Origin: Enterococcus sp. MMGLQ5-1
Lineage (GTDB): Bacteria; Bacillota; Bacilli; Lactobacillales; Streptococcaceae
Reading direction: 5' to 3'
Assembly (NCBI RefSeq): GCF_013155265.1
Contig: NZ_JABJXU010000012.1
Location: forward strand, 23,594 to 87,593
DNA: 64,000 nucleotides
Shown here: positions 9,069-18,474 of the stretch, piece by piece
Numbering within the stretch: the first letter of the stretch is position 1
How the letters are laid out: every line of letters begins with the position of its first letter
Made by a program: the position numbers and the translations under genes
Notes under the pieces: model-generated
Told to the model about the DNA's origin: nothing
What the model saw: only the letters and a program-made list of their open reading frames with translations
The model's database searches: none

Positions 9069-9827
9069 ATGATTAAAGTAGAAAATTTATCCAAAGCCTT
9101 TGGCAATAAAACAGTGCTTAAGGATGTCAATTTAGAAGTAAATGAAGGTGAGGTGGTCGCAATTATTGGACCAAGTGGGTCTGGCAAATCAACACTACTC
9201 CGCAGCCTAAACCTACTCGAAGAACCAGAAACAGGCATTATTAAAGTTGGTGATGCAAAGGTCAATGTAAGCGAGCTAACCTCAAAAAATCGTTATCAAT
9301 TGAGACAACAATCAGCGATGGTTTTTCAGCATTTTAATCTTTTTAAAAATAAGACTGTTCTTGAAAATGTGACTTTATCATTGACTAGCAGCAAACGTAA
9401 AACAAAAAACGAGGCCATTAAAATTGCTAATGAGCTACTTGAGCAGGTTGGCTTATTAGAGCAAAGCAATCAATATCCGATTACGCTAAGTGGTGGTCAG
9501 CAGCAAAGAGTCAGTATTGCACGCGCATTAGCGGTTGAGCCGAAAGTGATTTTTATGGATGAGCCAACTTCTGCTCTTGACCCTGAGTTAGTTGGCGAGG
9601 TTCTTAAAACGATTGAACAATTATCCAAGAGAAATATAACTTTAGTTATTGTAACTCATGAAATGAAATTTGCTAAAAAAGTAGCTGATAAGATTATCTT
9701 CATGGACGGTGGTGTGATTGTTGAAAGTGGTACACCCGATAAATTATTTTCACAGCCTAGCTCAGAACGAACAAGACGTTTCTTGATGTCCACTACAGAA
9801 GATACATCACTGGATTTTGTGATTTAA
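9069..9827 (+). CDS. Amino acid ABC transporter ATP-binding protein
   Basis: This 252-residue GlnQ/TcyC-like ATPase has Walker A GPSGSGKST (about residue 33), Q-loop MVFQHFNLF, signature LSGGQQQR, Walker B VIFMDEPTSALDPE and H-loop VTHEM. It energises the permease encoded upstream. A strong SD (GAGGAGG) precedes the ATG. Confidence 0.94.
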   Translation: MIKVENLSKAFGNKTVLKDVNLEVNEGEVVAIIGPSGSGKSTLLRSLNLLEEPETGIIKVGDAKVNVSELTSKNRYQLRQQSAMVFQHFNLFKNKTVLENVTLSLTSSKRKTKNEAIKIANELLEQVGLLEQSNQYPITLSGGQQQRVSIARALAVEPKVIFMDEPTSALDPELVGEVLKTIEQLSKRNITLVIVTHEMKFAKKVADKIIFMDGGVIVESGTPDKLFSQPSSERTRRFLMSTTEDTSLDFVI

Positions 9828-9845
9828 AAAAGAAGAGGAGTCTTA

Positions 9846-10928
9846 ATGAAAATCTCAAGTTATTTTCCACAAAAAATAATTGAGGAAGCTAATATATTAT
9901 CTAGCCTTGCAGACTATCTACCTTCAAATATTCAAAGTATATTAATTATTACTGGTAAAAAAGCTTGGCAAGCAACCAAAGCATCTATTGAAAAAGCTTT
10001 AAACGACAATCAAATTAGTTTTCACAAACAAATACTTGAAGCCTATCCGACATCAGAAGTAATTCAATATTTCAGCGATTATGCGAAGCAGAAAAATATT
10101 GATGGCGTGATTGCAGTTGGTGGTGGTAAGGTTTGTGATGTTGGCAAAGCAGTCGCTGATAATCTAAATTGCTTCCTAATGACAATTCCAACCATTGCCG
10201 CAACTAACGCGGCTTTTAGAAAAAATTCAATTCTATACCAAGCAGATGGCGCCTATATCGGCGCAAAGCAAAACCAAAAATGTGCGGATGTTCTTTTGAT
10301 TGATGCCACAATTATTGAAAAAGCGCCAAATCGCTATCTAAAAGCAGGATTAATTGATGCAGTCAGTCGAGCAGTTGATACGAAGCCTTATACTCTAGCC
10401 GATTCGTCCGACTTAACGGTTGCTTTTATTTATCAGAATGCCCAGCTTTCCGCTGATTTTTTATTAAAAATCGGAGAAATTATCGCTAGCAGGCAATTGA
10501 CCTCAGATGAATTTGCCCAAACCATTGATGCTATTATAAATATCGTTGGTGTTGCTGGTGCCAAGAGCAAGGGGCGAATGTATCGAGGAGTCACACACCC
10601 TTTACACAACGAATTGACAAAGCTAATTGATCATCATGAGCTTTTGCATGGCGAAATCATTGCTTTAACTACCCTAGTTCAATTAATTCTTGAGCAAGAC
10701 AATTACGATTGGTATCTTCAATTTCTAAAAAATATTGATTTTAAAGTAAAGATCAAAAATTTTGGATTGACGGATACAAAAATAATTACACAACTTTCAA
10801 ATCATTTTATTTTGCATTTTACTGACGAGGTAAGCTTCTTTATTCCCAATCTTTCCGAGCCACTACTTAGTTCAGCAATTAATGAGGCATTCAAAATTAT
10901 CGAGGAAGGGGGTCATGCCCTTGACTAA
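9846..10928 (+). CDS. Iron-containing alcohol dehydrogenase family protein, GldA-like
   Basis: This 360-residue protein aligns with glycerol dehydrogenase. It has the nucleotide-binding GGGKVCDVGK (about residue 95), PTIAATNAAF, the metal Asp in GLIDAV, and metal His residues in THPLHN and LLHGE. Classical GldA has TDAPCS where this protein has TNAAFR, so the substrate is probably not glycerol. It lies between an amino-acid importer and an aminotransferase. The pair could interconvert a hydroxy, keto and amino acid, but that is inference. Its end overlaps the next gene by 14 bp. Confidence 0.85.
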   Translation: MKISSYFPQKIIEEANILSSLADYLPSNIQSILIITGKKAWQATKASIEKALNDNQISFHKQILEAYPTSEVIQYFSDYAKQKNIDGVIAVGGGKVCDVGKAVADNLNCFLMTIPTIAATNAAFRKNSILYQADGAYIGAKQNQKCADVLLIDATIIEKAPNRYLKAGLIDAVSRAVDTKPYTLADSSDLTVAFIYQNAQLSADFLLKIGEIIASRQLTSDEFAQTIDAIINIVGVAGAKSKGRMYRGVTHPLHNELTKLIDHHELLHGEIIALTTLVQLILEQDNYDWYLQFLKNIDFKVKIKNFGLTDTKIITQLSNHFILHFTDEVSFFIPNLSEPLLSSAINEAFKIIEEGGHALD

Positions 10929-11988
10929 AGTCAAAAAAGCCTTTGTCGAACAGCATCGCACGCAACACTATCCAAAAATAAATGCCAAGCACAAATTAGC
11001 AATGGATCGTAATGAAAATCCCCTATTACCATCAAAACGTGTGCAAGATGCAATTTATCAAGAATTTAATCAGCTTTCACGTTATCCAGAAAATAGTGGT
11101 TTTAAGCTCAGAAATGCTCTGAGTGAACGATGGGATTTAAATCCTGACTATTTCTTAATTGGTAATGGCTCATTTGAAATTTTATCTTTACTCGCATTGG
11201 TCTTTTTAGATCAGGATAGTGAGGTAATCGTACCAGAGGGGACTTTCATTTGGCATAAACGCTTTAGTCAATTTAATGGCGCAAAGGTAATCAATGTGCC
11301 ACTCAATCAAAATTTTCAAATTCATTTATCGCACATTGTTGATGCAATCACACCACAAACTAAAATTATATGGTTGACGAATCCATTTAATCCGACCGGA
11401 ACGATTTTGAAAAAACAAGACCTACTTAATTTTTGTAGCAAGGTGTCCTCAGACATCATTATTGCGATTGACGAGGCGTATATTGAGTTTGCAAATCTTA
11501 AATCAGAAGCCACTTCAAAGCAATTTGTAATTGATTTTCCAAACGTAATTCTTCTAAGAACCTTTTCAAAGTTTTATCGTTTGGCAGCACTTAGAATCGG
11601 CTACGCCGTTGCTCAGCCTGAATTAATCCAGACTATTCTACCCTATCGGATTCCGCCAAATCATAATCGTTTAGGTGCTGTCGCAGCAATTGAGAGCTTG
11701 CACGATAAAACAAGTCAAAAAGAAACTTTTTCATATATTAAAAATGAAAAAGAATATTTAATTACCGAGCTTGAGGCACTTGATTTTAAGGTTATTCAAA
11801 GTGAAACAAATTTTTTATTTATTTCGCTAGAAAAGCATCCATCTGATTTTATCGAAAAATTAGCTGAAGAAGTGATTTTTAAGGATGGGCAATTCTTTGG
11901 CTTTCCAAATTATTTTAGAATAACTATTGGCAACACAGAACAAAATCGAGAATTAATTCGATTGATTAAAAAGATTATTAATTATTAA
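10915..11988 (+). CDS. Pyridoxal-phosphate aminotransferase, HisC-like
   Basis: This 357-residue fold-type I class I/II aminotransferase has an N-terminal MDRNENPL typical of HisC/CobD, the PLP region TNPFNPTGT, the Asp and Tyr of AIDEAYIEF, and the Schiff-base Lys in TFSKFYRLA. A longer reading from 10882 is possible. I choose the ATG at 10915 because GAGGAAGGGGG lies just before it. No other histidine genes are near, so a role in the operon's own pathway is more likely than histidine synthesis. The amino donor and acceptor are unknown. Confidence 0.87.
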   Translation: MPLTKVKKAFVEQHRTQHYPKINAKHKLAMDRNENPLLPSKRVQDAIYQEFNQLSRYPENSGFKLRNALSERWDLNPDYFLIGNGSFEILSLLALVFLDQDSEVIVPEGTFIWHKRFSQFNGAKVINVPLNQNFQIHLSHIVDAITPQTKIIWLTNPFNPTGTILKKQDLLNFCSKVSSDIIIAIDEAYIEFANLKSEATSKQFVIDFPNVILLRTFSKFYRLAALRIGYAVAQPELIQTILPYRIPPNHNRLGAVAAIESLHDKTSQKETFSYIKNEKEYLITELEALDFKVIQSETNFLFISLEKHPSDFIEKLAEEVIFKDGQFFGFPNYFRITIGNTEQNRELIRLIKKIINY

Positions 11989-11989
11989 T

Positions 11990-12005
11990 AATATATATAT
12001 ATATA
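11990..12005. repeat. AT dinucleotide run
   Basis: Seven or more uninterrupted AT units lie between the aminotransferase stop and the SD (AAAAGGGAG) of the binding-protein gene. Such runs can change length by slippage and alter leader spacing. It may equally be neutral. Confidence 0.5.
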
Positions 12006-12021
12006 AAAGGGAGATTTAATT

Positions 12022-12834
12022 ATGAAAAAATGGACAAAACTATTTACAGCAGCAGGTCTACTGGTCATTTCAGCAAGTTTGGTTGCTTGTTCGTCAAGCA
12101 GCAAAAAGGAAACAGCAAAAAGTGATAGCGAGGAAAAAATCACGTTAAAAGTTGGTGCAACTGGGCAATCCTTTCCTAATTCTTATAAAGATGGCGATAA
12201 ATTAGTCGGCTATGACGTTGAGGTGTTAGAGACAATTGCTGACAAATTGGGCTATGAGCTTGAGTGGACAACCGGCGCCTTTGATGGTCTTTTAGCTTCG
12301 TTAAATGCTAACAAATTAGATACAATTGCTAATAATTTTGCAATTACACCAGAGCGTTCAGAAACTGTCGATTTTACTGAGCCATATGCATACACAGCTT
12401 CTGGAATTGCAGTTTTAGAGGATAGTAAATACGAAAGCACTGAGGATTTAGCTGGCGAAACAGTTGGCGGTGTTGCCGGTAGTAATAAATTGACTGAGCT
12501 AGAAGCATATATCGAAAAAACAAAGCTTGACATTGATGTTCGTCAATACGATACACGTGAGGGACCACAAGAAGATACGATTAAAGGACAGGTAGCGGGT
12601 TATGTACAGGATAAGGCTGTCTTAGCCGCAACAATTAAAAAGGACAATTTAGCACTACGTGTTTTACCTGAAGATATTGCAACTGGTGAGGTTGCCTTTC
12701 CATTTGCTAAAAATGAGCGTGGTGAAAAGCTAAGAAAAGCATTTGATAAGGAATTAAAGGCTTTACTCGAGGATGGCACTATTAAGAAGCTTTCAGAAAA
12801 ATACTACGGTATTGATGTAACCGAAAAAAATTAG
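12022..12834 (+). CDS. Amino acid ABC transporter substrate-binding lipoprotein
   Basis: This 270-residue protein starts with a lipoprotein signal (MKKWTKLF... lipobox LVAC, Cys about residue 23), a Ser/Lys-rich tether, then a type II periplasmic-binding fold (SBP_bac_3; LVGYDVEVLETIADKLG, FDGLLASLNANKLDTIANNFAITPER in two blocks). It resembles cystine and polar amino acid receptors and captures the solute for the permease and ATPase upstream. The four genes between transporter parts suggest the transported solute is what those enzymes act on. Confidence 0.92.
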   Translation: MKKWTKLFTAAGLLVISASLVACSSSSKKETAKSDSEEKITLKVGATGQSFPNSYKDGDKLVGYDVEVLETIADKLGYELEWTTGAFDGLLASLNANKLDTIANNFAITPERSETVDFTEPYAYTASGIAVLEDSKYESTEDLAGETVGGVAGSNKLTELEAYIEKTKLDIDVRQYDTREGPQEDTIKGQVAGYVQDKAVLAATIKKDNLALRVLPEDIATGEVAFPFAKNERGEKLRKAFDKELKALLEDGTIKKLSEKYYGIDVTEKN

Positions 12835-12845
12835 TAGTAAATAAT

Positions 12846-12915
12846 AAAGCGGATTAATGCTTGAGCTGACCACGCTTCACTTTAATTTGGTCAAACAGGT
12901 CAATCCGCTTCTTTA
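12846..12915 (+). terminator. Long hairpin between binding-protein gene and lyase gene
   Basis: The outer arms AAGCGGATT (12846) and AATCCGCTT (about 12902-12910) are perfect complements. An inner TGACC/GGTCA pairing extends the stem, and a T-rich run follows. It could terminate part of the transcripts after the highly needed binding protein, protect its mRNA 3' end, or act as an attenuator for the two catabolic genes behind it. Confidence 0.55.
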
Positions 12916-12940
12916 TTTTAATTTAGGAGGAGATTTAAAA

Positions 12941-14302
12941 GTGGGTAGTCATGTAATTGATAATTTCGCACTACAAAATAATTTTGGCACAGCAGAAATG
13001 CGGGCTGTCTTCAATGATGTCACGAGACTTCAAAGACAATTGGATGTTGAAGCCGCACTTGCATTAGCTGAAGGTGAGCTTGATGTCATTCCCAGAGCTG
13101 CTGCAAAGCAAATTGCTGCCGTTTGTGATATTTCGCTCTACGATTTAGACGAAATATCAAAGGAGACAGCAATTGCCAAGCATTCATTAATGGGGCTGAT
13201 TAATTCTGTTCAAAAAAAGGCTGACACTGCTGGGGAATACGTTCATTATGGTGCCACAACGCAGGATATTGTTGATACGGCAACAGTAATCCAATTAAAA
13301 GAGGCATTAGCTATTATCGAGCGTGACTTAACGGCGATTATTAAAAGGCTGGCTAAATTATCGAAAAAATACCAGCATACAGTCATGGTTGGTAGAACAC
13401 ATGCGATGCAGGCATTACCAATCACCTTTGGCTACAAGCTAGCAATATGGACAGCCGAATTTTCCAGACACGCAGCAAGGCTTACAGAGAGCAAGGCTCG
13501 CATTCTAACAGGAAATATTAATGGTGCAGTTGGTACATTTGCCTCACTTGGAGAAGCCGGTAAGGCTGTTGAAAAGCAGGCATTAGATTATCTAGAATTA
13601 AACGTGCCAATCGCCAGTCTACAATCATCCCGTGATAACTTTAGTGAGTATGCAAACCTCGTCGGTTTAATTAGCGCTACGCTTGGTAAAATCGGCAATG
13701 AATTTTACAATTTGATGCGCACTGAAATTGGGGAGATTGAAGAGGGCTTCAGTCAAGGGAAAATTGGCTCATCAACAATGCCTCATAAGCGTAATCCCGC
13801 AGCATTTGAAACCTTAGCCTCATTAACACCACCTGTTTTAAAAGGGGTTTCTTTAGTACACGAAAGCATGCACGTCGAACATGAAAGAGATGCGATGAGC
13901 TGGCGGCAAGAGTGGATCGCTTTACCAGAAATTAGTATCTACTTATCTGGTCAATTAACGAATTTATTGTCAATCTTGGACACATTTGTTGTTCGTGAAG
14001 ATAAAATGCTTGAAAACTTGAATCGTCAATATGGATTGCTGCTTTCTGAAAAGGTCATGTTTGAGGTCGGTAAAAAGCTTGGCAAACAAACCGCTCATCA
14101 CATTGTCTATGAAAAATCAATGATTGCTTTTGAAGAAAATCGCTCATTTGCCGATACACTCTTAGAATCTGAAGCCATCCAGCAATATTTTGATCGCCCA
14201 ACGATTGACGAATGGCTTGATCCTGCAAAATATACAGGTCAATCAGTATCAGTTGTCGATGACGTTTATCAAGAAATTGAAAAAATTTATGGCAGATTAT
14301 AA
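12941..14302 (+). CDS. Fumarase/aspartase superfamily lyase (adenylosuccinate lyase-like)
   Basis: This 453-residue protein cleaves or forms a C-N or C-C bond by beta-elimination of a fumarate-like product. It shows the three conserved regions: GATTQD (about residue 78), GRTHAMQALP (about 153) and the signature GSSTMPHKRNP. It resembles PurB and 3-carboxymuconate cycloisomerase. The start is the GTG at 12941 behind AGGAGGAG; an upstream ATG at 12857 lies inside the hairpin. Its partner is an MmgE/PrpD protein, not purine genes, so a catabolic C-N lyase, such as an iminodisuccinate-type lyase, is more likely than purine synthesis. Confidence 0.85.
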   Translation: MGSHVIDNFALQNNFGTAEMRAVFNDVTRLQRQLDVEAALALAEGELDVIPRAAAKQIAAVCDISLYDLDEISKETAIAKHSLMGLINSVQKKADTAGEYVHYGATTQDIVDTATVIQLKEALAIIERDLTAIIKRLAKLSKKYQHTVMVGRTHAMQALPITFGYKLAIWTAEFSRHAARLTESKARILTGNINGAVGTFASLGEAGKAVEKQALDYLELNVPIASLQSSRDNFSEYANLVGLISATLGKIGNEFYNLMRTEIGEIEEGFSQGKIGSSTMPHKRNPAAFETLASLTPPVLKGVSLVHESMHVEHERDAMSWRQEWIALPEISIYLSGQLTNLLSILDTFVVREDKMLENLNRQYGLLLSEKVMFEVGKKLGKQTAHHIVYEKSMIAFEENRSFADTLLESEAIQQYFDRPTIDEWLDPAKYTGQSVSVVDDVYQEIEKIYGRL

Positions 14303-15596
14303 TACTGAATTGCTACTCGATTGTATTGAAGCAGCAAATATTAAGTCCGATAGCGAACTTTTTTCAATCGCAAAGTTAGCTTTTATTGACTATCTAGCCT
14401 CCTACTTTCTGGCATTAGACGAGCCTGTAATCCAACAATTTGCACAAGTTTATCAACAGTCAGAGAAACATAATAAAGCCGTTGGCACAAGCTACCATTT
14501 TTCAAATGAAGAAATTGCTTTATTTTATGGCTTTACAGCACATTATCTTGATATTGATGATGTGCAGCCGAACATACAAGGGCATCCGAGTGCTGTTATT
14601 TTTTCAGCATTACTTGCCGTATCAAAGTCTGAGCATTCTTGGCAAGATTTTTTTGAAAGCTATATTCTTGGGCTTGAAGTCGAGGGCTGCTTGGGTAAAT
14701 TAGTCAATCCACAGTTGAAAATTCAAGGCTGGCACGCGACTTCAGTCTTAGGTAATATTGGAGCAGCAGTTGCGATTGGGCATCTAAAGCAGTTAAGTCG
14801 AACCGATTTAACAAGGCTCATCTCGCTGGCAGCAACACAATCAATGGGAATGTCCTTTCAATTTGGTAGCGATATTAAGCCACTGCACGCTGGTCTAGCT
14901 GCGCAGGCGGCAGTTTTCAGCTATCAGCTTGTCACAAAGACACAAATCAAAACCGATATGGCACCCTTTAGAGAGAACGGCGGCTGGCTAAAAACCTTAA
15001 ATGCGGAACAAGAAAGCTTTAAATCTGCTTTCGCTTCCTTTTTATCCCCTGGGGAAATTATTCAACCGGGCTTATGGTTCAAACGTTTTCCATTTTGCTC
15101 TGCCGCAATGACTGGCTATGATGCAGCCGAACAGCTTTGGCAAATGGGCATTCGAATTCAAAACCTTAAAGCAATTGAAATACATTTTTCACCTAATCAG
15201 GATCAGGCGCTACGCTTTAAAAAGCCTAAAAACGGGATTGAAGGTAAGTTTTCAATTGAATATATTATTTGGCAGGTCTTAAGCTTCGGTGAAGTCAAAA
15301 ATGAATTTTTCTCACCTGCAGAGGTGCCAAGGCAGTTTATCATAGATTTACCGAAAATTAAAAGGTACTATGACCTGCCTCGGCAGAAAAAAACAAGCCG
15401 ATTTGTCAAGCTATCAGTTATAACAAATAATGACCTAGCTCAATCAATGAGCGTTAAAATCCCAAAAGGTGCACCTGAAAATCCATTAAGCATCGAAGAA
15501 ATTATTAATAAGCTAAAAGGACATCCACTTCAACAGTCATTGAATAATTTTCAACAAACAATGGCACTTGATGCAGCAATCAATCTTGACATTTGA
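14289..15596 (+). CDS. MmgE/PrpD family protein
   Basis: This 435-residue protein has the all-helical N-terminal MmgE/PrpD domain (HYLDIDDVQ, QGHPSAVI, GWHATSVLG, ATQSMGMS) and the C-terminal domain with FPFCSA. The family includes 2-methylcitrate dehydratase, cis-aconitate decarboxylase and iminodisuccinate epimerase. I take the ATG at 14289, overlapping the lyase by 14 bp; a longer start at 14190 would lie deep inside it. Tight coupling to a C-N lyase points to the epimerase-like branch, by inference. There is no prpB/prpC nearby, which argues against propionate metabolism. Confidence 0.85.
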   Translation: MADYNTELLLDCIEAANIKSDSELFSIAKLAFIDYLASYFLALDEPVIQQFAQVYQQSEKHNKAVGTSYHFSNEEIALFYGFTAHYLDIDDVQPNIQGHPSAVIFSALLAVSKSEHSWQDFFESYILGLEVEGCLGKLVNPQLKIQGWHATSVLGNIGAAVAIGHLKQLSRTDLTRLISLAATQSMGMSFQFGSDIKPLHAGLAAQAAVFSYQLVTKTQIKTDMAPFRENGGWLKTLNAEQESFKSAFASFLSPGEIIQPGLWFKRFPFCSAAMTGYDAAEQLWQMGIRIQNLKAIEIHFSPNQDQALRFKKPKNGIEGKFSIEYIIWQVLSFGEVKNEFFSPAEVPRQFIIDLPKIKRYYDLPRQKKTSRFVKLSVITNNDLAQSMSVKIPKGAPENPLSIEEIINKLKGHPLQQSLNNFQQTMALDAAINLDI

Positions 15597-15613
15597 AGAT
15601 ATTCGTATAACCC

Positions 15614-15783
15614 AAAAGGGGGTTGAGACAAAAGTCCTAACCCCTATTGTATTGTTCGTAATTTATGGGGGACAATGCGACAACGACTAGGAAAATAGAC
15701 AAATTTCCGAACATTTTCAAGCAAATGCCATCAATTTCCTAATTTTCTACGTCGTTAAACGTCGTTTGTCCCACCTCCTTTTT
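15614..15783 (-). repeat. MITE-like dispersed repeat, family 1, complete copy
   Basis: The 170-bp element is bounded by imperfect terminal inverted repeats: AAAAGGGGGTTGAGACAAA (15614-15632) and, at the other end, the complement of AAAAAGGAGGTGGGACAAA (15765-15783). Inside are the blocks shared with the other copies, namely GTCGCATTGTCCCCC (reversed) and GACGTTTAACGACGTAG. It encodes nothing. It fills the gap between the converging MmgE/PrpD and leuS genes, and its terminal hairpin likely serves as their terminator. Confidence 0.7.
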
Positions 15784-15814
15784 ATTACTTGCCGTTATTC
15801 ATTCAATTATTTAT

Positions 15815-18328
15815 TTAGTTTGCAACGATATTTACCAATTTATTTGGTACCACAATCACCTTACGAACAGTCTTTCCTGATAATAATTCAGCAATCGTTT
15901 CGTTTTCTAAGGCAATACGCTCAAGCTCGTCATTTGACAAATCACGCATCACCTTGGCTCTTGCCTTGACCTTACCAAGAATTTGGAAGACAACCTCAAT
16001 TTCATCTTCAACCAATTCTTTTTCATCATAAGCTGGCCAAGGGACATAAGAAATATCAATATCATGCTCTAATTTAGACCAAAGCTCTTCTGCAATGTGT
16101 GGTGCAATTGGTGCCAAAAGCTGAACAAAGCCATTAATATACTCATAGGGTAAGACTTCTGCCTTGTTTGCCGCATTGACAAAGACCATCAATTGAGAAA
16201 TTGCTGTGTTAAAATGCAGGGCTTCAAAGTCTTCGGTCACCTTCTTAACAGTCTGATGATAAACCTTGGTTAATTTGCCATCATTGAAAGTTGTGACATG
16301 GTCACGTAACCTGTTTTCGTCGTCAATAATTAGGCGCCAAACGCGATCCAAGAACTTACGACTGCCTTCTAGGCCATCCTCACTCCAAGCAATTGAAGCA
16401 TCTAATGGTCCCATAAACATTTCATAGAGACGTAAGGTATCCGCACCATATTTAGCAACTACATCGTCCGGATTAACAACATTACCACGTGATTTAGACA
16501 TTTTCGCTGGTACTTCTTTTAAAGTTTCACAAGTATCAATCTTATAATATTGACCATCACGCTTTTCAACCTCATCATTATTGACTAGCGCACCACGCGC
16601 ATCCTCATAGCTCATTCCTAAAATCATGCCTTGATTAAAAAGCTTTTGGAAGGGCTCTTTCGTTGGTACAACACCGATATCATATAAAAACTTATGCCAA
16701 AAGCGTGCATATAATAAATGTAAAACAGCATGTTCAGCGCCACCAATATAGACGTCAACGGGCATCCAGCGTTTTAATTTATCATAATCAGCGAGTGCTT
16801 CTTTATTTTTGGGATCAATATAGCGCAAGAAATACCAAGAAGAACCCGCCCATTGTGGCATAGTATTAGTCTCACGGCGCCCCTTGCGACCATCTTCATC
16901 GACTACTTCTAACCAATCCGTTAGATTGGCAAGTGGACTTTCACCTGTACCACTTGGTTTAATGTCCTTCGTTTTCGGTAAAATCAATGGTAGCTCAGAC
17001 TCAGCAACCGCCGTTGTTTCACCATCCTCCCAATGAATAATTGGAATCGGTTCACCCCAATAACGTTGACGTGAAAATAACCAATCACGGAGGCGATAAT
17101 TAATCTGCTTTTGTCCAACCTCCTTGGCTTCAAGCCACTCAATCATTTGGCTAATTGCCGTCTCTTTATCTAGACCATCAAGAAAATCAGAATTAATATG
17201 CAAGCCATCACCAATAAAGGCTTCCTGACTGACATCGCCACCTTCTAAAACTGGAATAATTGGCAAGGCAAATTGCTTTGCAAATTCATAGTCCCGTTCA
17301 TCGTGAGCAGGCACAGCCATAATTGCACCGGTACCATAGCTTGCTAAAACATAGTCGGCAATCCAGATTGGAATTAATTCCTGATTAACCGGATTAATTG
17401 CATAGGCACCTGTAAAGACACCTGTTTTTTCCTTTGCTAAATCCGTTCTTGCTAAATCAGATTTCAAAGAAGCTTCCTTGATATAAGCCTCAACTGCCGA
17501 CTTTTGTTCAGCAGTGGTAATCTTTTCAACTAAATCATGCTCAGGTGCTAGGACCGCATAGGTCGCCCCGAAAAGCGTGTCTGGACGCGTTGTGAAGACA
17601 GTAAAATCAAAATCTGTTTTAGCAATCTTAAAGTTAACGTGTGCACCGACAGACTTACCAATCCAGTTGCGCTGCATTTCTTTAATCGATTCAGGCCAAT
17701 CTACCAAGTCTAAATCATCTAATAATCGCTCTGCATACGCGGTAATCTTCAACATCCATTGACGCATTGGTTTACGTTCAACAGGATGACCACCACGTTC
17801 ACTCGTACCGTCAGGCATTACTTCTTCATTGGCAATTACGGTACCTAATGCTGGCACCCAATTGACCGCCACCTCATCTTCGTAAGCTAAGCCCTTTTCA
17901 TAGAGCTTCAAGAAAATCCACTGTGTCCATTTATAATAATTCGGATCAGTCGTATTGATTTCACGATCCCAGTCGTAGCTAAAGCCAAGCGAATTGATTT
18001 GTTTTCTGAAAGTTTCAATATTTTTTGCTGTAAATTCTGCCGGGTCATTACCTGTATCAATTGCATACTGTTCAGCAGGTAAACCAAAGGCATCCCAGCC
18101 CATTGGGTGTAAAACATTAAAGCCTTGTGCACGTTTAAAACGAGATAAGATATCCGTTGCTGTATAGCCTTCTGGGTGACCTACGTGCAAGCCTTGTCCA
18201 GATGGGTAAGGGAACATATCTAAAGCATAAAATTTCGGTTTATTCGCATCTTCAGTTGTTTTAAATGTATGATGTTTTTTCCAGTAATGTTGCCATTTTT
18301 TTTCTATTTCTTGGTGATTATAGCCCAC
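15815..18328 (-). CDS. leuS: Leucyl-tRNA synthetase
   Basis: This 837-residue class I aminoacyl-tRNA synthetase charges tRNA-Leu. It has the HIGH-type motif HVGH (about residue 48), the CP1 editing domain ([12 protein letters not shown] to [12 protein letters not shown]), KMSKS (about 606), an anticodon-binding domain and the C-terminal [11 protein letters not shown]. The length matches streptococcal rather than Bacillus enzymes. Start is GTG behind AAAGGAG. I see no T-box in the short leader. Confidence 0.97.
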   Translation of the reverse strand: MGYNHQEIEKKWQHYWKKHHTFKTTEDANKPKFYALDMFPYPSGQGLHVGHPEGYTATDILSRFKRAQGFNVLHPMGWDAFGLPAEQYAIDTGNDPAEFTAKNIETFRKQINSLGFSYDWDREINTTDPNYYKWTQWIFLKLYEKGLAYEDEVAVNWVPALGTVIANEEVMPDGTSERGGHPVERKPMRQWMLKITAYAERLLDDLDLVDWPESIKEMQRNWIGKSVGAHVNFKIAKTDFDFTVFTTRPDTLFGATYAVLAPEHDLVEKITTAEQKSAVEAYIKEASLKSDLARTDLAKEKTGVFTGAYAINPVNQELIPIWIADYVLASYGTGAIMAVPAHDERDYEFAKQFALPIIPVLEGGDVSQEAFIGDGLHINSDFLDGLDKETAISQMIEWLEAKEVGQKQINYRLRDWLFSRQRYWGEPIPIIHWEDGETTAVAESELPLILPKTKDIKPSGTGESPLANLTDWLEVVDEDGRKGRRETNTMPQWAGSSWYFLRYIDPKNKEALADYDKLKRWMPVDVYIGGAEHAVLHLLYARFWHKFLYDIGVVPTKEPFQKLFNQGMILGMSYEDARGALVNNDEVEKRDGQYYKIDTCETLKEVPAKMSKSRGNVVNPDDVVAKYGADTLRLYEMFMGPLDASIAWSEDGLEGSRKFLDRVWRLIIDDENRLRDHVTTFNDGKLTKVYHQTVKKVTEDFEALHFNTAISQLMVFVNAANKAEVLPYEYINGFVQLLAPIAPHIAEELWSKLEHDIDISYVPWPAYDEKELVEDEIEVVFQILGKVKARAKVMRDLSNDELERIALENETIAELLSGKTVRKVIVVPNKLVNIVAN

Positions 18329-18366
18329 GAAATTGCTCCTTTATAAGAATATTCATTTTGCCTTTC

Positions 18367-18375
18367 ATTATAGCA
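18367..18375 (-). promoter_or_regulatory. Extended -10 promoter of leuS
   Basis: On the minus strand TGC-TATAAT forms an extended -10 about 40 bp before the leuS start. No good -35 is seen, which is common for extended -10 promoters. Confidence 0.55.
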
Positions 18376-18474
18376 CAATGGCTAAGTTTCGACATAATCT
18401 CCTTTGATTTTTTTAAATATCGCAACTGATTATTCAATAAATACTATAGGTAAAGCGGGGTGAGCATTCATTAA

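Noticed and set aside
10882..10914. Longer N-terminus for the HisC-like aminotransferase
   Set aside because: It contains the strong SD GAGGAAGGGGG immediately before the ATG at 10915.
12252..12568. Two minus-strand frames antisense to the binding-protein gene
   Set aside because: They are shadows of a gene with clear lipoprotein and solute-binding motifs.
12941..14302. Naming the lyase purB
   Set aside because: Context is an amino-acid importer and an MmgE/PrpD protein, not purine genes; family membership alone does not justify the symbol.
15815..18328. LeuRS length (837) as evidence of an insertion
   Set aside because: It is longer than the Bacillus enzyme but typical for streptococcal LeuRS; motifs are continuous.
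18329..18474. Possible T-box leader upstream of leuS
   Set aside because: The leader is too short and lacks the T-box sequence and specifier hairpin; only an extended -10 promoter is seen.
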